Assembly: GCF_000428785.1 (NCBI RefSeq)
Contig: NZ_AUAP01000002.1
Location: 124,001-188,000, forward strand
From: Conchiformibius kuhniae DSM 17694
Lineage (GTDB): Bacteria; Pseudomonadota; Gammaproteobacteria; Burkholderiales; Neisseriaceae
Length of the DNA: 64,000 nt
Direction: 5' to 3'
Part shown: positions 51,738 through 61,114 of the stretch, in pieces
How positions within the stretch are numbered: the first letter of the stretch is position 1
Layout: every line of letters begins with the position of its first letter
Position numbers and translations under genes: made by a program
The notes under the pieces: generated by a model
What the model was told of the DNA's origin: nothing
What the model saw: only the letters and a program-made list of their open reading frames with translations
Databases searched by the model: none

Positions 51738-53411
51738 ATGTCCCAATACGTTTACTCCATGCTGCGCGTGAGCAAAACCGTTCCCCCGCAAAAAACCATT
51801 ATCAAAGACATTTCCCTGTCGTTTTTCCCCGGCGCGAAAATCGGGCTGCTCGGCTTGAACGGCGCGGGCAAGTCCACCGTGCTGCGGATTATGGCGGGCG
51901 TGGACAAGGAATTTGACGGCGAAGCCGTGCCGATGGGCGGCATCAAAATCGGCTACCTGCCGCAAGAACCCGAGCTTGACCCCGAAAAAACCGTGCGCGA
52001 AGAAGTGGAAAGTGGTTTGGGCGAAGTCGCCGCCGCACAAAAACGCTTGGAAGAAGTGTACGCCGCCTACGCCGAACCCGATGCCGATTTTGACGCGCTG
52101 GCGGAAGAGCAAGGGCGTTTGGAAGCGATTATCGCTGCCGGTTCGTCAAGCGGCGGCGGCGCGGAACACGAATTGGAAATCGCCGCCGATGCGCTGCGGC
52201 TGCCTGAATGGGACGCGAAAATCGGCGTGTTGTCGGGCGGCGAAAAACGCCGTGTCGCCCTGTGCAAACTGCTGCTGTCCAAGCCCGATATGCTGCTGTT
52301 GGACGAGCCGACCAACCATTTGGACGCGGAATCCGTTGAATGGTTGGAACAATTTTTGGTGCGTTTTCCCGGAACGGTGGTGGCGGTAACGCACGACCGC
52401 TATTTCTTGGACAATGCCGCCGAATGGATTTTGGAGCTGGACCGTGGACACGGCATTCCGTGGAAAGGCAATTATTCGTCTTGGCTGGAACAGAAAGAAC
52501 AGCGTCTGGCGAATGAAGCCAAATCCGAAGCCGCCCGAATTAAGGCAATGAAACAAGAGCTTGAATGGGTGCGCCAAAACGCCAAAGGCCGCCAAGCCAA
52601 ATCCAAAGCGCGTTTGGCGCGTTTTGAGGAAATGTCCAATTACGAATACCAAAAACGCAATGAAACACAGGAAATCTTTATTCCCGTTGCCGAGCGTTTG
52701 GGCAATGAAGTAATTGAATTTGTGAATGTTTCCAAATCGTTTGGCGATAAGCTGCTGATTGACGATTTGAGCTTTAAAGTGCCTGCGGGCGCGATTGTCG
52801 GCATTATCGGTCCGAATGGTGCGGGTAAATCCACGCTGTTTAAAATGATTGCGGGTAAGGAACAACCCGATTCGGGCGAAGTAAAAATCGGGCAAACGGT
52901 CAAAATGAGCCTGATTGACCAAAGCCGCGAAGGTTTGGGCAACGACAAAACCGTGTTTGACGAAATCGCCGAAGGGCGCGATATTTTGCAGGTGGGGCAG
53001 TTTGAGCTGCCTGCACGCGCATATTTGGGGCGTTTCAACTTTAAAGGCAGCGACCAAAGCAAGATTGTCGGCAAGCTGTCGGGCGGCGAGCGCGGGCGTT
53101 TGCATTTGGCAAAAACTTTGATTGCGGGCGGCAATGTGTTGCTGTTGGACGAGCCGTCCAACGATTTGGACGTGGAAACCTTGCGGGCCTTGGAAGACGC
53201 GCTGCTGGAATTTGCCGGCAGCGTGATGGTGATTTCGCACGACCGTTGGTTTCTCGACCGCATCGCCACGCATATTCTGGCGTGCGAGGGCGATTCCAAA
53301 TGGGTGTTTTTTGACGGCAATTATCAGGAATACGAGGCCGACAAAAAACGCCGTTTGGGCGAAGAGGGCGCGAAGCCGAAGCGTATCCGTTACAAGCCGG
53401 TAACGCGCTGA
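51738..53411 (+). CDS. ettA: Energy-dependent translational throttle protein EttA
   Basis: 557 residues, ABC-F family with two ATPase domains: Walker A GLNGAGKST and GPNGAGKST, signatures LSGGEKRRVAL and LSGGERGRLHL, Walker B LLLDEPTNHLDAESV and LLLDEPSNDLDVETL. The EttA-specific arm and linker (GHGIPWKGNYSSWLEQK) are present. EttA gates translation initiation according to the ATP/ADP ratio. ATG 51738 gives MSQYVYSMLRVSK, the family start. Confidence 0.96.
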   Translation: MSQYVYSMLRVSKTVPPQKTIIKDISLSFFPGAKIGLLGLNGAGKSTVLRIMAGVDKEFDGEAVPMGGIKIGYLPQEPELDPEKTVREEVESGLGEVAAAQKRLEEVYAAYAEPDADFDALAEEQGRLEAIIAAGSSSGGGAEHELEIAADALRLPEWDAKIGVLSGGEKRRVALCKLLLSKPDMLLLDEPTNHLDAESVEWLEQFLVRFPGTVVAVTHDRYFLDNAAEWILELDRGHGIPWKGNYSSWLEQKEQRLANEAKSEAARIKAMKQELEWVRQNAKGRQAKSKARLARFEEMSNYEYQKRNETQEIFIPVAERLGNEVIEFVNVSKSFGDKLLIDDLSFKVPAGAIVGIIGPNGAGKSTLFKMIAGKEQPDSGEVKIGQTVKMSLIDQSREGLGNDKTVFDEIAEGRDILQVGQFELPARAYLGRFNFKGSDQSKIVGKLSGGERGRLHLAKTLIAGGNVLLLDEPSNDLDVETLRALEDALLEFAGSVMVISHDRWFLDRIATHILACEGDSKWVFFDGNYQEYEADKKRRLGEEGAKPKRIRYKPVTR

Positions 53412-53459
53412 TTGGCATGGAATTTGCTTGGCAAACGCCTTGCAGTGCTTAAAACAGGT

Positions 53460-53496
53460 GCCGTTTGCGGGGCAGTCCCGTCCGCAAACGGCTTTT
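53460..53496 (+). terminator. Terminator of ettA
   Basis: GCCGTTTGCGG...CCGCAAACGGC 11 bp stem followed by TTTT. Confidence 0.88.
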
Positions 53497-53532
53497 GCAT
53501 CAGCAGTATCTTGATATTTGGAAACCATAATA

Positions 53533-55164
53533 ATGATGATGAAACGCCGTTGTTGCGCCGCCGCCGTTGTGCTGCTGCTGGCACAGGGCGCGTATGCCTA
53601 CACGCTCAACCAAACCTACCGCTTTACCGTATTGCACACCAACGACATTCACGGACGCTTCTGGCACAACGAGCAGGGCGAATACGGCATGGCGGCACAA
53701 AAAACCCTTATCGACCGCATCAAAAAAGAAGTGGCGGAACAGGGCGGGCAGGTGCTGCTGTTGAGTGCGGGCGACCACAACACGGGCGTACCCGAATCCG
53801 ACATTCAAAACGCCAAGCCCGACATCGAAGGCATGAACCTGCTCGGCTACGAAGCCGCCGTGTTGGGCAATCACGAATTTGACAAGCCCGTTGATGTATT
53901 GCGCCAACAGGAACAACAGGCAAAATTCCCGTTTTTGGCTGCCAATGTGCGCCAAAAAAACGGCGAATATCTGGTCAAGCCCTACACCGTGCTGAACAAA
54001 GGCGGTTTGAAAATCGCGGTGGTCGGACTCACCACCGAAGACACGCCCAAACTCAGCGCCCATGCTGCGGCGATGGATTTTGAAAAGCCTGCCGCCGCCG
54101 CACGGCGCACACTCAAAGAACTGGCGCAAACCCACCGTCCCGACGTACGCATCGCGCTGACGCACATGGGCTATTACCACAACGGCAAACACGGCGACAA
54201 CGCACCGGGCGATGTGAGCCTTGCCCGCAGCCTGAAAAACGAAGCGGGGCAGCAATTCGACCTGATTATCGGCGGGCATTCGCACACCACGGTTTGCGTA
54301 CACGAAGACGGCTCGTTCAACCACGATTTCAAACCGGGCGACGATTGCCGTCCCGATTACCAAAACGGCGCGTGGATTGTACAGGCGGGCGAGTGGGGCA
54401 AATATTTGGGGCGTGCCGATTTCGAGTTCCGCAACGGCAGAACCAAGCTGGTCGGCTACCGTTTGATTCCCATCAACCTGAAACAAAAAATCCAAACCGC
54501 AGACGGTCAAACCGAATACCGTCCCTACGGCGAAACCATCGCGCCCGATGCCGAAGTGGCGGCGGCGTTGCAGCCGTATCAGGACGAGGGCAGCCGTTTG
54601 CTCGACATCAACATCGGCACCGGCACGGGCGCGTTTGAGGGCGGGCGCGATGCCGTGCGCCACCGACAGACCAATTTGGGGCGTTTGATTACCGAAGCCT
54701 ACCGCAAGCGTTTGAAAGCCGACATCGCGCTGGTAAACAGTGGTGCGATTCGCGATTCGCTGCCCGAAGGCGACATTACCTACAAACAGGTTTTGAAAGT
54801 CCACCCTTTCGGCAACACGATGGGGCGGGTGCGCTTGAGCGGGCGCGAGTTGTCGGACTACCTGCACACGGTGGCGCTGAAGCAGGCGGGGTCGGGCGCG
54901 TATGCCCAGTTTTCGGGCAATTTGAGCATGGATATCGACCACGATAACCAGCGTGTCCGCAACATCCGCATCAACGGCCGGCCGCTTCAGGCAGAGCAAT
55001 ATTACACGGTGGCATTGACGGCGTTTTGTGCCAACGGCGGCGACGGTTATCCGAATTTGCGCCAGCACCCTTCTTATGTGGATTCGGGCTTTGTGGACGC
55101 GCAGGTGCTGAAGGAATACATTATGGAAGAACAGCATCTTGATGCTGCGAAATATGCGCCCTAA
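53533..55164 (+). CDS. Periplasmic 5'-nucleotidase (UshA/NutA-like)
   Basis: About 543 residues: signal peptide (AAAVVLLLAQGAYA), metallophosphatase domain with HTNDIHGRFW near residue 35, GDHNTGVPESD, GNHEFDKP near 115, and GGHSHTTV near 245, then a 5'-nucleotidase C-terminal domain (NSGAIRDSLPEGDITYKQVLKVHPFGNT and AFCANGGDGYP). It hydrolyses extracellular nucleotides. Three ATGs (53533, 53536, 53539) are possible. Its TAA stop abuts a family A MITE. Confidence 0.93.
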   Translation: MMMKRRCCAAAVVLLLAQGAYAYTLNQTYRFTVLHTNDIHGRFWHNEQGEYGMAAQKTLIDRIKKEVAEQGGQVLLLSAGDHNTGVPESDIQNAKPDIEGMNLLGYEAAVLGNHEFDKPVDVLRQQEQQAKFPFLAANVRQKNGEYLVKPYTVLNKGGLKIAVVGLTTEDTPKLSAHAAAMDFEKPAAAARRTLKELAQTHRPDVRIALTHMGYYHNGKHGDNAPGDVSLARSLKNEAGQQFDLIIGGHSHTTVCVHEDGSFNHDFKPGDDCRPDYQNGAWIVQAGEWGKYLGRADFEFRNGRTKLVGYRLIPINLKQKIQTADGQTEYRPYGETIAPDAEVAAALQPYQDEGSRLLDINIGTGTGAFEGGRDAVRHRQTNLGRLITEAYRKRLKADIALVNSGAIRDSLPEGDITYKQVLKVHPFGNTMGRVRLSGRELSDYLHTVALKQAGSGAYAQFSGNLSMDIDHDNQRVRNIRINGRPLQAEQYYTVALTAFCANGGDGYPNLRQHPSYVDSGFVDAQVLKEYIMEEQHLDAAKYAP

Positions 55165-55412
55165 AGCGTGCCATCAATTAGCCGATAAAACCCCGTACCA
55201 TCATTCCCGCGCAGACGGGAATCCAAAACAAATTGAAAAAAGCGTTGATGAAACATCGCTTGCCAAGCATCAGGCAGTGGATTTCCGCATTCGCGGGAAT
55301 GACGGCATGTTTGTATTATGCCGGGCAAGGTGTCCGACCTTGCGCGGATTTTCGCCTTGCATTTGCGGATTTTGGCTGGAAATCCGCTTCGCCAAGCCAT
55401 TGATGACACGCC
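55164..55412. repeat. Family A MITE copy 8, composite
   Basis: About 249 bp. The left half is the dRS3-like subtype (AAGCGTGCCATCAATTAGCC, then both arms). The right half matches subtype 2 of copy 6 (CAAGGTGTCCGACCTTGCGCGGATTTTCGCC-type sequence, end TTGATGACACGCC). It begins at the nucleotidase stop codon and fills the gap before fhs. Confidence 0.85.
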
Positions 55413-55461
55413 TTGACCCATAGAAAGACTGTTTGTCAAAGCGTTTGAAAAAGGAAAAACC

Positions 55462-57132
55462 ATGTTATCCGATGCCCAAATCGCCCGTGCCGCCACCCTG
55501 CGCCACATCAACGACATCGCCGCCACGCTCGGCATCGCCGCCGACAAATTAGAACACTACGGCAAATACAAAGCCAAAATCGCCCCCGCCGACATTTTCG
55601 CGCTGCCTGAAAAACACGGCAAACTGATTTTGGTAACCGCCATCAACCCCACCCCCGCCGGCGAAGGCAAAACCACCGTAACCATCGGCTTGGCGGACGC
55701 GCTGCGGCGCATCGGCAAACACGCCGCCGTTGCCATGCGCGAGCCGTCTTTGGGGCCCGTGTTCGGCATCAAAGGCGGCGCGGCGGGCGGCGGTTACGCC
55801 CAAGTCGTACCGATGGAAGACATCAACCTGCACTTTACCGGCGATTTCCACGCCATCGGCGCGGCGAACAATCTGCTCGCCGCCCTGATTGACAACCACA
55901 TCCATCACGGCAACGCCTTAAACATCAATCCCAAACGCGTTTTGTGGCGGCGCGCGCTGGACATGAACGACCGCCAACTGCGCCACATTATCGGCGGACT
56001 GGGCAAAACGGCGGACGGCGTGCCGCGCGAAGACGGTTTTGACATCACCGTGGCTTCCGAAGTGATGGCGGTGTTTTGCCTTGCCAACGATTTGGCGGAC
56101 TTGAAACAACGTTTGGGGGCGATGCTGGTTGCCTACGCCTTTGACGGCACACCCGTTTTCGCGCGCGATTTGCACGCGCACGGCGCGATGGCGGCTTTGC
56201 TCAAAGACGCGTTCCAACCCAATCTGGTGCAAACTTTGGAAGGCACGCCCGCATTCGTCCACGGCGGGCCTTTCGCCAATATCGCGCACGGCTGCAACTC
56301 CGTGATTGCCACCCGCGCCGCGCTGCATTTGGCGGATTTTGCCGTTACCGAAGCGGGCTTCGGCGCGGATTTGGGCGCGGAAAAGTTTTGCGACATCAAA
56401 TGCCGTTTGAGCGGTTTGCGCCCCGATGCGGCGGTGGTCGTTGCCACCGTCCGCGCTTTGAAATACAACGGCGGCGCGGAAAAAACCGAATTGAATCAAG
56501 AAAACCTGCCCGCACTGCAAGCGGGATTGCCCAATTTGTTGAAACACATAGACAATCTGAAAAACGTGTTCGGCTTGCCCGTTGTGGTGGCGGTGAACCG
56601 TTTTGCCGCCGACAGCGATGCGGAACTGGCGGCGGTGCGGGCGGCCTGCGAAGCGCACGGCGCGGCGGTGTCGCTGACGGAAGTATGGGAAAAAGGCGGC
56701 GCGGGCGGCGAAGATTTGGCGCGTAAAGTATTGGCGGCGATAGCAGAACAGGAAAACCGTTTTGCCTTTGCCTACGAACTTTCAGGCAGCCTGCGCGACC
56801 GTATCCGCACGCTGGCGCAAAAAATCTACGGCGCGGCAGACGTGGCATTTAGCGCGGAGGCGGAAGCGGATATGGCGGCTTTGGCGGCGGCGGGTTTGGA
56901 CAACATGCCCGTGTGCATGGCGAAAACGCAATATTCCTTGAGCGACAACGCCAAATTATTGGGTCGTCCCGAAGGTTTCGTGCTGAACGTGCGCGGCGTG
57001 CAGGCGGCGGCGGGCGCGGGCTTTGCGGTGGTGTTGTGCGGCAACATGATGCGCATGCCCGGATTGCCGAAGTCGCCCGCCGCCGAGCGCATTGATGTGG
57101 ACGAAAACGGCGTGATTAGCGGATTGTTTTAG
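55462..57132 (+). CDS. fhs: Formate-tetrahydrofolate ligase
   Basis: Fhs makes 10-formyl-THF from formate, THF and ATP. 556 residues, normal length: the P-loop-like TAINPTPAGEGKTTVTIGLAD near residue 64, EPSLGPVFGIKGGAAGGGYAQV near 95, FTGDFHAIGAANNLLAA, and TRAALHLADFAVTEAGFGADLGAEKFCDIKCR near 290. AAAAGG precedes the ATG. A DNA uptake sequence variant lies inside the gene at 56781. Confidence 0.97.
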   Translation: MLSDAQIARAATLRHINDIAATLGIAADKLEHYGKYKAKIAPADIFALPEKHGKLILVTAINPTPAGEGKTTVTIGLADALRRIGKHAAVAMREPSLGPVFGIKGGAAGGGYAQVVPMEDINLHFTGDFHAIGAANNLLAALIDNHIHHGNALNINPKRVLWRRALDMNDRQLRHIIGGLGKTADGVPREDGFDITVASEVMAVFCLANDLADLKQRLGAMLVAYAFDGTPVFARDLHAHGAMAALLKDAFQPNLVQTLEGTPAFVHGGPFANIAHGCNSVIATRAALHLADFAVTEAGFGADLGAEKFCDIKCRLSGLRPDAAVVVATVRALKYNGGAEKTELNQENLPALQAGLPNLLKHIDNLKNVFGLPVVVAVNRFAADSDAELAAVRAACEAHGAAVSLTEVWEKGGAGGEDLARKVLAAIAEQENRFAFAYELSGSLRDRIRTLAQKIYGAADVAFSAEAEADMAALAAAGLDNMPVCMAKTQYSLSDNAKLLGRPEGFVLNVRGVQAAAGAGFAVVLCGNMMRMPGLPKSPAAERIDVDENGVISGLF

Positions 57133-57307
57133 ATTCGGTGCGGGATAAAAATGCCGTCCTGCCCGCACGGCCGCCCCTACGTCTTGACAAAATCATTTTT
57201 TTACATAGAATTTTTAAAGTGATTTAATTTTTTGAAAATAAGCAGTTTGTTACACATCGGCTGCGCCGCACCCCGTGTGCGCGTCTGCCCCTTTCAGGAG
57301 TCATACC

Positions 57308-58156
57308 GTGAAAAAAACATTTGTCCTGTGCGTCCTTGCCTTGGCTTTGAGCGCCTGCTCCGACGACGTCGAAGAAAACCAAACCGCCAAAAAACCGCCG
57401 CCGTCCCAAGCCGCCGCCGCCAACAGCACCGCCGCGCCCGCCGCCAACCCCGACTGGCCCACCTACAAAATTGCCACCGAAGCCAATTATCCCCCGTTCC
57501 AATACCGTGATGAAAACGGCGTGCCCATCGGCTTTGAAGTCGAACTCATGCAAGCGGTTGCCCGTGCCGCGCAATTCAATGCCCACATCGTCCACACCTC
57601 GCGCAAAGAATGGGAACGCACCTTGAACAACGACAGTTTCCACATTTGGTCTTCTTCGTTTACCATCTCGCCCGAGCGCAAAGAAGTTGCCGGCTTCAGC
57701 AAACCGTTTCTTGCGGTGGAAAACGTGGTGTACGTGGTGGACAACGAGAAAAATCAAACCGTCCGCAGCGCTGCCGACCTGAAAGGGAAAAAAATCGCCG
57801 TCAGCAGCTACAGCAAAAGCGCCCCCGAAATTGTCGGCAAACTGACCGGATCGGCGGGCTTGGTGGTGCCGACCGATACGTTTTATCTGGCATTGAAATC
57901 CGTTTACGGCAACAAAACGGACGGCGTATTCGGTCAGGATTTGGTGCTGGCGTATTACAGCTTGCACAATCCTGCCGTAAAAATGAAGCAAATCAATGTG
58001 GGCGAACCCAAAAAAGAAGTGGCGTTTGTGGTGAAAAAGGGCAATACCGAGCTGTTGGACAAACTCAACGAAGGTTTGGACAAAGTGCGTGCGGACGGCA
58101 CTTATGCCAAGCTGTTGAAAAGATGGTTTGGCGACCGGGCAGACGGACAGCGTTAG
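57308..58156 (+). CDS. Amino acid ABC transporter substrate-binding lipoprotein
   Basis: 282 residues starting at GTG 57308, chosen because AGGAG lies 7 nt upstream and the signal KKTFVLCVLALALSAC follows directly (lipobox LSAC). SBP_bac_3 fold: YKIATEANYPPFQYRDENGVPIGFEVELMQAVA near residue 55, then WSSSFTISPERKEVAGFSKPF and RADGTYAKLLKRWFG at the end. It probably binds a polar amino acid. No permease or ATPase gene is adjacent. The TAG stop is completed by a MITE. Confidence 0.92.
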   Translation: MKKTFVLCVLALALSACSDDVEENQTAKKPPPSQAAAANSTAAPAANPDWPTYKIATEANYPPFQYRDENGVPIGFEVELMQAVARAAQFNAHIVHTSRKEWERTLNNDSFHIWSSSFTISPERKEVAGFSKPFLAVENVVYVVDNEKNQTVRSAADLKGKKIAVSSYSKSAPEIVGKLTGSAGLVVPTDTFYLALKSVYGNKTDGVFGQDLVLAYYSLHNPAVKMKQINVGEPKKEVAFVVKKGNTELLDKLNEGLDKVRADGTYAKLLKRWFGDRADGQR

Positions 58157-58342
58157 GGCGCGTCATCAATTGACCGAGTAAACCCCGCACCGTCATTCCC
58201 GCGCGGGCGGGAATCCAAAACAAATGGAAACAAACCTTAAACATCGTTTTCCAAACATCGGGTAGTGGATTTTTGCATTTGCAGGAATGACGGTATTGTT
58301 TATTTTTTGATTTTCAGTGTAAATGTTAAATAATGACGCGCC
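58156..58342. repeat. Family A MITE copy 9
   Basis: Starts GGGCGCGTCATCAATTGACC in the stop codon of the binding-protein gene and ends AATAATGACGCGCC. The change GTGTC to GCGTC occurs in both ends. The second dRS3-like arm is partly degraded. Confidence 0.85.
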
Positions 58343-58379
58343 TTGAGGCGTGGCAAAGTTAAAGTTTGAGCATAAAACC

Positions 58380-59216
58380 ATGACACACACCCTGCTTCCT
58401 TTTTTCGCGGTTGTCCGCGCATCGGGCAAAGACTGCCGCGATTTTCTGCACCGGCAATTGTCCAACGACATCAACAATCTGCCCGACCAACACGCGTGTT
58501 ACGCCACTTACAACACAGCCAAAGGGCGCGTGATTGCCAATCTGCTCGCCTACCGCAACGGCGGTGAAATTCTGTTGGTAATGGCGGCGGACGTGGCAGA
58601 AAACGTGCTTAAACGTTTGAAAATGTTTGTATTGCGCTCGGACGTGCAATTTGAGCTGTTGGCGGATTGGGGCGTGGCAGGCAGCCTGCCCGATGACGCG
58701 CCGCCTGTGTTTGCCGACACACCCGCGCTGGTGTTGCCCGCGCCGCAGGGACGCATCGCGCTGCCGCACGGCGGCACGCTGACCGTTGCGCCGCTTGCCG
58801 AACTGCCGCCGCACGATGCCGCCGCCGAAGCCGTATGGAACCGGCACGAAATCCTGTGCGGCTATCCGTGGATTGCCGCCGCCACTGCCGAAAGCAGCGT
58901 GGCACAGATGTTGAATCAACATCTTATCGGCGGCGTACATTTTCGCAAGGGCTGTTATCCGGGTCAGGAAATCATTGCGCGGGCGCAGTATCGCGGGCAG
59001 GTGAAACGCGGTTTGGCGGTGCTGGAAAGTGCCGCGCCTTTGGCGGCGGGCGACCGTTTGAACGATGCGGCGGGTGCGGAAGCGGGCATCGTCATCAACG
59101 CGCAGGACACGCTCGCGCTGGCGGTGGTCAAACACGCCGCGCAGGACGTTTTCAACGTTTCAGGCAGCCCGCTTGCGGTGAAACGGCGTTTTTTCCCCAC
59201 CGAAGAAAGCGAGTGA
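58380..59216 (+). CDS. ygfZ: YgfZ/GcvT-family iron-sulfur cluster protein
   Basis: 278 residues. The YgfZ signature KGCYPGQEIIARAQYRG is near residue 200, and the N-terminal half is GcvT-like (DFLHRQLSNDIN, TAKGRVIANLLAYR). YgfZ uses folate to help assemble or repair certain Fe-S proteins, including MiaB-type enzymes. ATG 58380 is the family start. It lies 4 bp before the next gene. Confidence 0.93.
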   Translation: MTHTLLPFFAVVRASGKDCRDFLHRQLSNDINNLPDQHACYATYNTAKGRVIANLLAYRNGGEILLVMAADVAENVLKRLKMFVLRSDVQFELLADWGVAGSLPDDAPPVFADTPALVLPAPQGRIALPHGGTLTVAPLAELPPHDAAAEAVWNRHEILCGYPWIAAATAESSVAQMLNQHLIGGVHFRKGCYPGQEIIARAQYRGQVKRGLAVLESAAPLAAGDRLNDAAGAEAGIVINAQDTLALAVVKHAAQDVFNVSGSPLAVKRRFFPTEESE

Positions 59217-59220
59217 TGCC

Positions 59221-59718
59221 GTGTTGCCGATGCCGAAAAAACCGCTCAAAACCGCCGAAGCCACGCGCCGCCGCATCAATTTGTGGACGCCGCTTTTGTT
59301 TAGCGGCATACAAATCACTTATCTTTCCGAAGATTACACCCATTGCCGCGCCCGTTTGCGCGATTGGTGGCTCACCAAAAATTCGCACGGTTCGCAATTC
59401 GGCGGCAGCCTGTTTGCGCTCACCGACCCGATTTACGCCATGATGCTCAACTGCATTTTCGGGCAAACGCATTATGTGTGGGACAAGGCAGCCGAAATCG
59501 AGTTTGTCAAACCGGGCTTCGGCGCGGTGTATTTGGATTGCCGAATCGATGCCGAAACCGTTGCCCAAATCCGCGAACAAACCGCATCGGGCGAAAAATG
59601 CCTGCCCGATTTTACCGTGCGCCTGTTTGACGATGCGGGCGAAACGGTGGCTTTGGTCAAACGCACCATTTACCTGCGCCTGAAAAAAGAATTGCGCCCG
59701 CCCGCGCCAAGCAATTGA
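59221..59718 (+). CDS. DUF4442 (hotdog-fold, thioesterase-like) protein
   Basis: 165 residues. HGSQFGGSLFALTDPIYAMML near residue 56 resembles the hotdog helix region of DUF4442/YiiD C-terminal proteins, with AEIEFVKPGFGAVYLDCRID following. It is probably an acyl-thioesterase; the substrate is unknown. The start may be GTG 59221 or ATG 59230. It lies 4 bp after ygfZ, so they are likely cotranscribed. Confidence 0.82.
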   Translation: MLPMPKKPLKTAEATRRRINLWTPLLFSGIQITYLSEDYTHCRARLRDWWLTKNSHGSQFGGSLFALTDPIYAMMLNCIFGQTHYVWDKAAEIEFVKPGFGAVYLDCRIDAETVAQIREQTASGEKCLPDFTVRLFDDAGETVALVKRTIYLRLKKELRPPAPSN

Positions 59719-59817
59719 AAACAAAACAAACGCTAAACAAAATTTGCTTTTGTTTCACAAAGATTAACAAATTACCTTGACGAAACGCCGCCGCTTGATT
59801 ATATTTGCGCCAAGTTT

Positions 59818-60204
59818 TTGAAACGCAGAGTGCCGTCTTTCGTGTTTAAAATCGTTGCCGTACAAACCGTTTCGGTTGCCGTTTTGTCGCTTGCCGCCTA
59901 TTTTGTCTGCGGTGCGGCGTGCGCGGTGTCATTGATATTGGGCGGCTTGTGCTACATCGTTCCCACAACGGCGGCGGCATCGCTGATGAAATGGTCGGCA
60001 TCACGCCCCACCACTGCGGGTGCCGCATTTATCGGCTCTTCGGGCATCAAAACCGTCCTGTCCGCAATCCTGCTGGTACTGTGCTTCGCGTTTTATCCCG
60101 AATTGCAGGTTTGGCGCAACTTTTTCGCATTCTTAATCGGATTGTTGGCAGCCAGTCATTTGGTTTTTTTAATTTTTCTAAAGGTTTATCGTTATGGCGG
60201 GTGA
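59818..60204 (+). CDS. atpI: ATP synthase subunit I
   Basis: About 128 residues with four membrane segments (AVSLILGGLCYIVPTTAAASLM is the most typical). AtpI helps assemble the c-ring and perhaps carries magnesium. It has no ATG: TTG 59818 or GTG 59830 could start it, as is common for weakly translated atpI. It overlaps atpB by 11 nt at the head of the atp operon. Confidence 0.88.
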   Translation: MKRRVPSFVFKIVAVQTVSVAVLSLAAYFVCGAACAVSLILGGLCYIVPTTAAASLMKWSASRPTTAGAAFIGSSGIKTVLSAILLVLCFAFYPELQVWRNFFAFLIGLLAASHLVFLIFLKVYRYGG

Positions 60205-61063
60205 AACAGTCAGTGCAGCAGATTACATCAAACACCATTTGCAAAGCCTTACCAGCGTCATAGACGTAACACAAGGTCAAGGTTTGCAGAATATTGCTGA
60301 TTTTTCTTATATAAACCTTGACGGATTGTTTTTCTCCATTCTGTTGAGTGCCATCGGCTGTTTCGTGCTGTGGCGTGCCGCCACCACCGCAACCGCAGGC
60401 GTTCCGGGACGCGCGCAAGCCGCTTTTGAATTGCTGATTGAATTTGTGGACGATATGTGCAAAAGCATCATCAGCAACGAACAATCCCGCAAAGTCGTTG
60501 CCCCGTTGGGCTTGGCACTGTTTGTGTCCATTTTCCTGATGAATGCCATGGACTTGCTGCCTGTGGACTTGATTCCGCGCATTTGGCAGGGCATGACCGG
60601 CGAACACCACGCCCTGATGCGTGTCGTGCCCACCGCCGATTTGAACATCTCTTTGGCGCTGGCCATCGGCGTATTGATTACCTGCATCGTGTACAGCGTG
60701 AAAATCAAAGGCTTCGGCGGCTGGATGCACGAAATGTTTACCGCGCCTTTCGGTCCTTGGCTCGCTCCGATTAACTTCCTGCTCAATATCTTGGAGTTTT
60801 TGTCCAAAACCGTTTCGCACGGTATGCGGCTGTTCGGCAATATGTATGCGGGCGAATTGGTCTTCCTGCTGATTGCCTTGCTCGGCGGCGCATGGGCAAC
60901 CACTTGGTACGCACCCGACCTGCTTGACCCGATTATGTTCGTGTTCCATATTTTGGCAGGTGCGGCATGGGCAATTTTCCATATCCTGATTATTACCCTG
61001 CAGGCGTTTATTTTCATGGCGCTGGCGTTTGTATACATCGGTCAGGCGCACGACCATCACTAA
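60194..61063 (+). CDS. atpB: ATP synthase F0 subunit a
   Basis: 289 residues, polytopic. The proton half-channel region is conserved: NFLLNILEFLSKTVSHGMRLFGNMYAGELVFLLIALL, with the essential Arg in SHGMRLFGNM, then FHILAGAAWAIFHILIITLQAFIFMALAFVYI at the end. Length is normal. Confidence 0.97.
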   Translation: MAGETVSAADYIKHHLQSLTSVIDVTQGQGLQNIADFSYINLDGLFFSILLSAIGCFVLWRAATTATAGVPGRAQAAFELLIEFVDDMCKSIISNEQSRKVVAPLGLALFVSIFLMNAMDLLPVDLIPRIWQGMTGEHHALMRVVPTADLNISLALAIGVLITCIVYSVKIKGFGGWMHEMFTAPFGPWLAPINFLLNILEFLSKTVSHGMRLFGNMYAGELVFLLIALLGGAWATTWYAPDLLDPIMFVFHILAGAAWAIFHILIITLQAFIFMALAFVYIGQAHDHH

Positions 61064-61114
61064 CCGTTTTTCTTTTAACCTAACCTTTCTTTTGACTTTT
61101 CAAGGAGTTATAAC

